7,005 nt of DNA from Deltaproteobacteria bacterium. Lineage in GTDB: Bacteria; Desulfobacterota; DSM-4660; Desulfatiglandales; HGW-15. A program made the translations under genes and the position numbers. Positions 6,131-7,005 of the stretch are shown here, in pieces (positions within the stretch are counted from its first letter, which is position 1; every line of letters begins with the position of its first letter). The notes below the pieces were generated by a model. That model ran no database searches. It was not told the origin of the DNA and was given only the letters and a program-made list of their open reading frames with translations. The DNA lies in contig JAFGPH010000241.1 in assembly GCA_016926135.1 (NCBI GenBank), forward strand, positions 1 to 7,005, written 5' to 3'.

Positions 6131-6682
6131 ATGAACTTCAGTCTTTACGAACTTACAGACGGCATCCTGATCAGCCTCTACCGCGTGACCGGGTTTCCCC
6201 TGGTGGACTACTACCTAGGCACTTTTCTCCTGGCCTTCATCGCTGTCGTGGTGGGCGAGTTCACCATTTCGCTGGTCTTCAAGGTGAACAAGGCCCATCT
6301 GGACCGTCTGAACGCACGTGTGGAAAAAATGAGCAGACTTTCTGAAGAGGCCCTTCGCCGGGGAGACAGGGAGAGCTATAAGGCCATCAACAAAGAGGGG
6401 AACGACGCCTTCGGGCATCTTTTTTTCAACAAGTTCGGACTGGCCACAGCCTCCCTCTGGCCGATTTTCCTAGCCCTGGCCTGGATGCAGGAGCGCTTTG
6501 CAGAGATCGGTCTCCCTCTGCCCTGGATCGGCTGGGAGATCAACTACGTTTTCTTTTTTCTGCTGTGCTACATTCCGGCAAGGATGCTTTTCAGCCGTCT
6601 GAAGCCTTGGCTTCCCTATTTCAGGGGCATCCATGAGACGCTTATGTCCTACGATCAGGCGGGCATGGGACAAAAATCTTGA
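6131..6682 (+). CDS. Membrane protein with DUF106/EMC3-like topology
   Basis: 183 residues; ATG at 6131 with GAGGG (6118-6122) 8 nt upstream. Layout: an amphipathic N-terminus, a membrane segment at ~29-50 (TFLLAFIAVVVGEFTISLVF), a charged helical hairpin at ~52-98 (KAHLDRLNARVEKMSRLSEE, then RRGDRESYKAINKEGND), and two membrane segments at ~103-120 (ATASLWPIFLALAWM) and ~137-156. One membrane helix, a cytoplasmic coiled coil, then two helices is the pattern of DUF106/EMC3/TMCO1 proteins, distant relatives of the YidC/Oxa1 insertases. I assign resemblance by topology and the GLATASLWPIF region, not by a firm family match. It lies between the permease and a chaperone, so an assembly role for the permease or a membrane redox complex is conceivable. 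Alternatively it is a dedicated accessory subunit of the permease. Function is not established. Confidence 0.75.
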   Translation: MNFSLYELTDGILISLYRVTGFPLVDYYLGTFLLAFIAVVVGEFTISLVFKVNKAHLDRLNARVEKMSRLSEEALRRGDRESYKAINKEGNDAFGHLFFNKFGLATASLWPIFLALAWMQERFAEIGLPLPWIGWEINYVFFFLLCYIPARMLFSRLKPWLPYFRGIHETLMSYDQAGMGQKS

Positions 6683-6707
6683 TTCATTAAACGAGGAGGT
6701 TTGACTT

Positions 6708-7005
6708 ATGGTTCCTGAATTGGCCAAGTCGAGAGCCAAGAGATATCAGTTTCTTTCGACTCTCTACCGAGATGAAATTCCCCTTCAACTGATAGCCGCC
6801 ATGCAAAGGAAGGAGTTCTTGGAGCCTTTCAATGAATCCGTGAAGGGGTGTGGATTCATTGACCTCATGAGCGGTGCACAGGTGATGACGGACTACCTGA
6901 ATAGCGGAAAAGCCGAAGAACTTTACAAGGAGCTCCGTTACGATTATGCGGATCTCTTTCTCAATGCCGGCCCAAACCCCGTCTTTCCCTATGAATCTCC
7001 CCACA
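6708..7005 (+). CDS. TorD/NarJ-like molybdoenzyme maturation chaperone (3' end outside window)
   Basis: The ATG at 6708 has a strong AGGAGG (6694-6699) 8 nt upstream. 99 codons are present with no stop before the window ends. The N-terminal half is helical (SRAKRYQFLSTLYRDEIP). Residues ~72-98 read YKELRYDYADLFLNAGPNP followed by VFPYESPH. This matches the signature of the TorD/DmsD/NarJ superfamily, in which a Y/F-x3-F-L segment precedes a Pro-rich P-Y-E-S turn. Such cytoplasmic chaperones bind the twin-arginine leader of a molybdopterin oxidoreductase and help insert its cofactor. About half of a typical ~200-residue protein is visible. It lies 25 nt after the EMC3-like gene, so it is probably co-transcribed. 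A molybdoenzyme gene would be expected just beyond the right edge, but it is not seen here. Confidence 0.8.
   Translation, partial: MVPELAKSRAKRYQFLSTLYRDEIPLQLIAAMQRKEFLEPFNESVKGCGFIDLMSGAQVMTDYLNSGKAEELYKELRYDYADLFLNAGPNPVFPYESPH

Overview
The window looks like a chromosome segment from a sulfate-reducing or related anaerobic member of the Desulfobacterota (former Deltaproteobacteria). It is GC-rich, it has a PAS histidine kinase paired with an NtrC-type sigma54 activator, and it carries a TauE/SafE-type (TSUP) permease next to a TorD-type molybdoenzyme chaperone. The pterin-binding methyltransferase remnant at the left edge also fits an anaerobe with corrinoid C1 chemistry. The taxonomic guess rests on gene content only.

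Layout. Positions 3-259 hold the tail of a broken gene resembling methyltetrahydrofolate:corrinoid methyltransferase. A regulatory gap follows. Next is a three-gene signalling operon on the plus strand, with each junction an ATGA overlap: a small histidine-bearing membrane protein (420-917), a membrane-anchored PAS histidine kinase (914-2452) and its NtrC-family response regulator (2449-3858). A 177-bp control region then precedes a second plus-strand cluster: a receiver-like protein without the phospho-acceptor Asp (4036-4437), a 53-residue leucine-zipper microprotein overlapping it (4418-4579), a TauE/SafE permease (4801-6054), a small membrane protein with DUF106/EMC3-like topology (6131-6682) and a TorD-like chaperone running off the right edge (6708 onward).

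How the parts connect. The gap at 3859-4035 contains what looks like a complete sigma54 control module: a perfect bipartite palindrome (GTGCAA-N8-TTGCAC), a perfect match to the IHF consensus, and a -24/-12 promoter with correct GG-N10-GC spacing. A near-identical palindrome (GCGCAA-N8-TTGCAC) lies in front of the signalling operon, and I found no third complete copy. The simplest model is that the response regulator binds both sites. It would activate the effector cluster through sigma54 and regulate its own operon. The effector cluster would then handle export or import of a sulfur oxyanion or organosulfonate, linked to a molybdoenzyme that should be encoded just beyond the right edge.

The most noteworthy points are the shared palindromes, the enhancer-IHF-promoter module, the pseudo-receiver plus leucine-zipper pair that leads the effector transcript, and the unexplained EMC3-like protein. 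I see no tRNA, rRNA, CRISPR array or insertion sequence.
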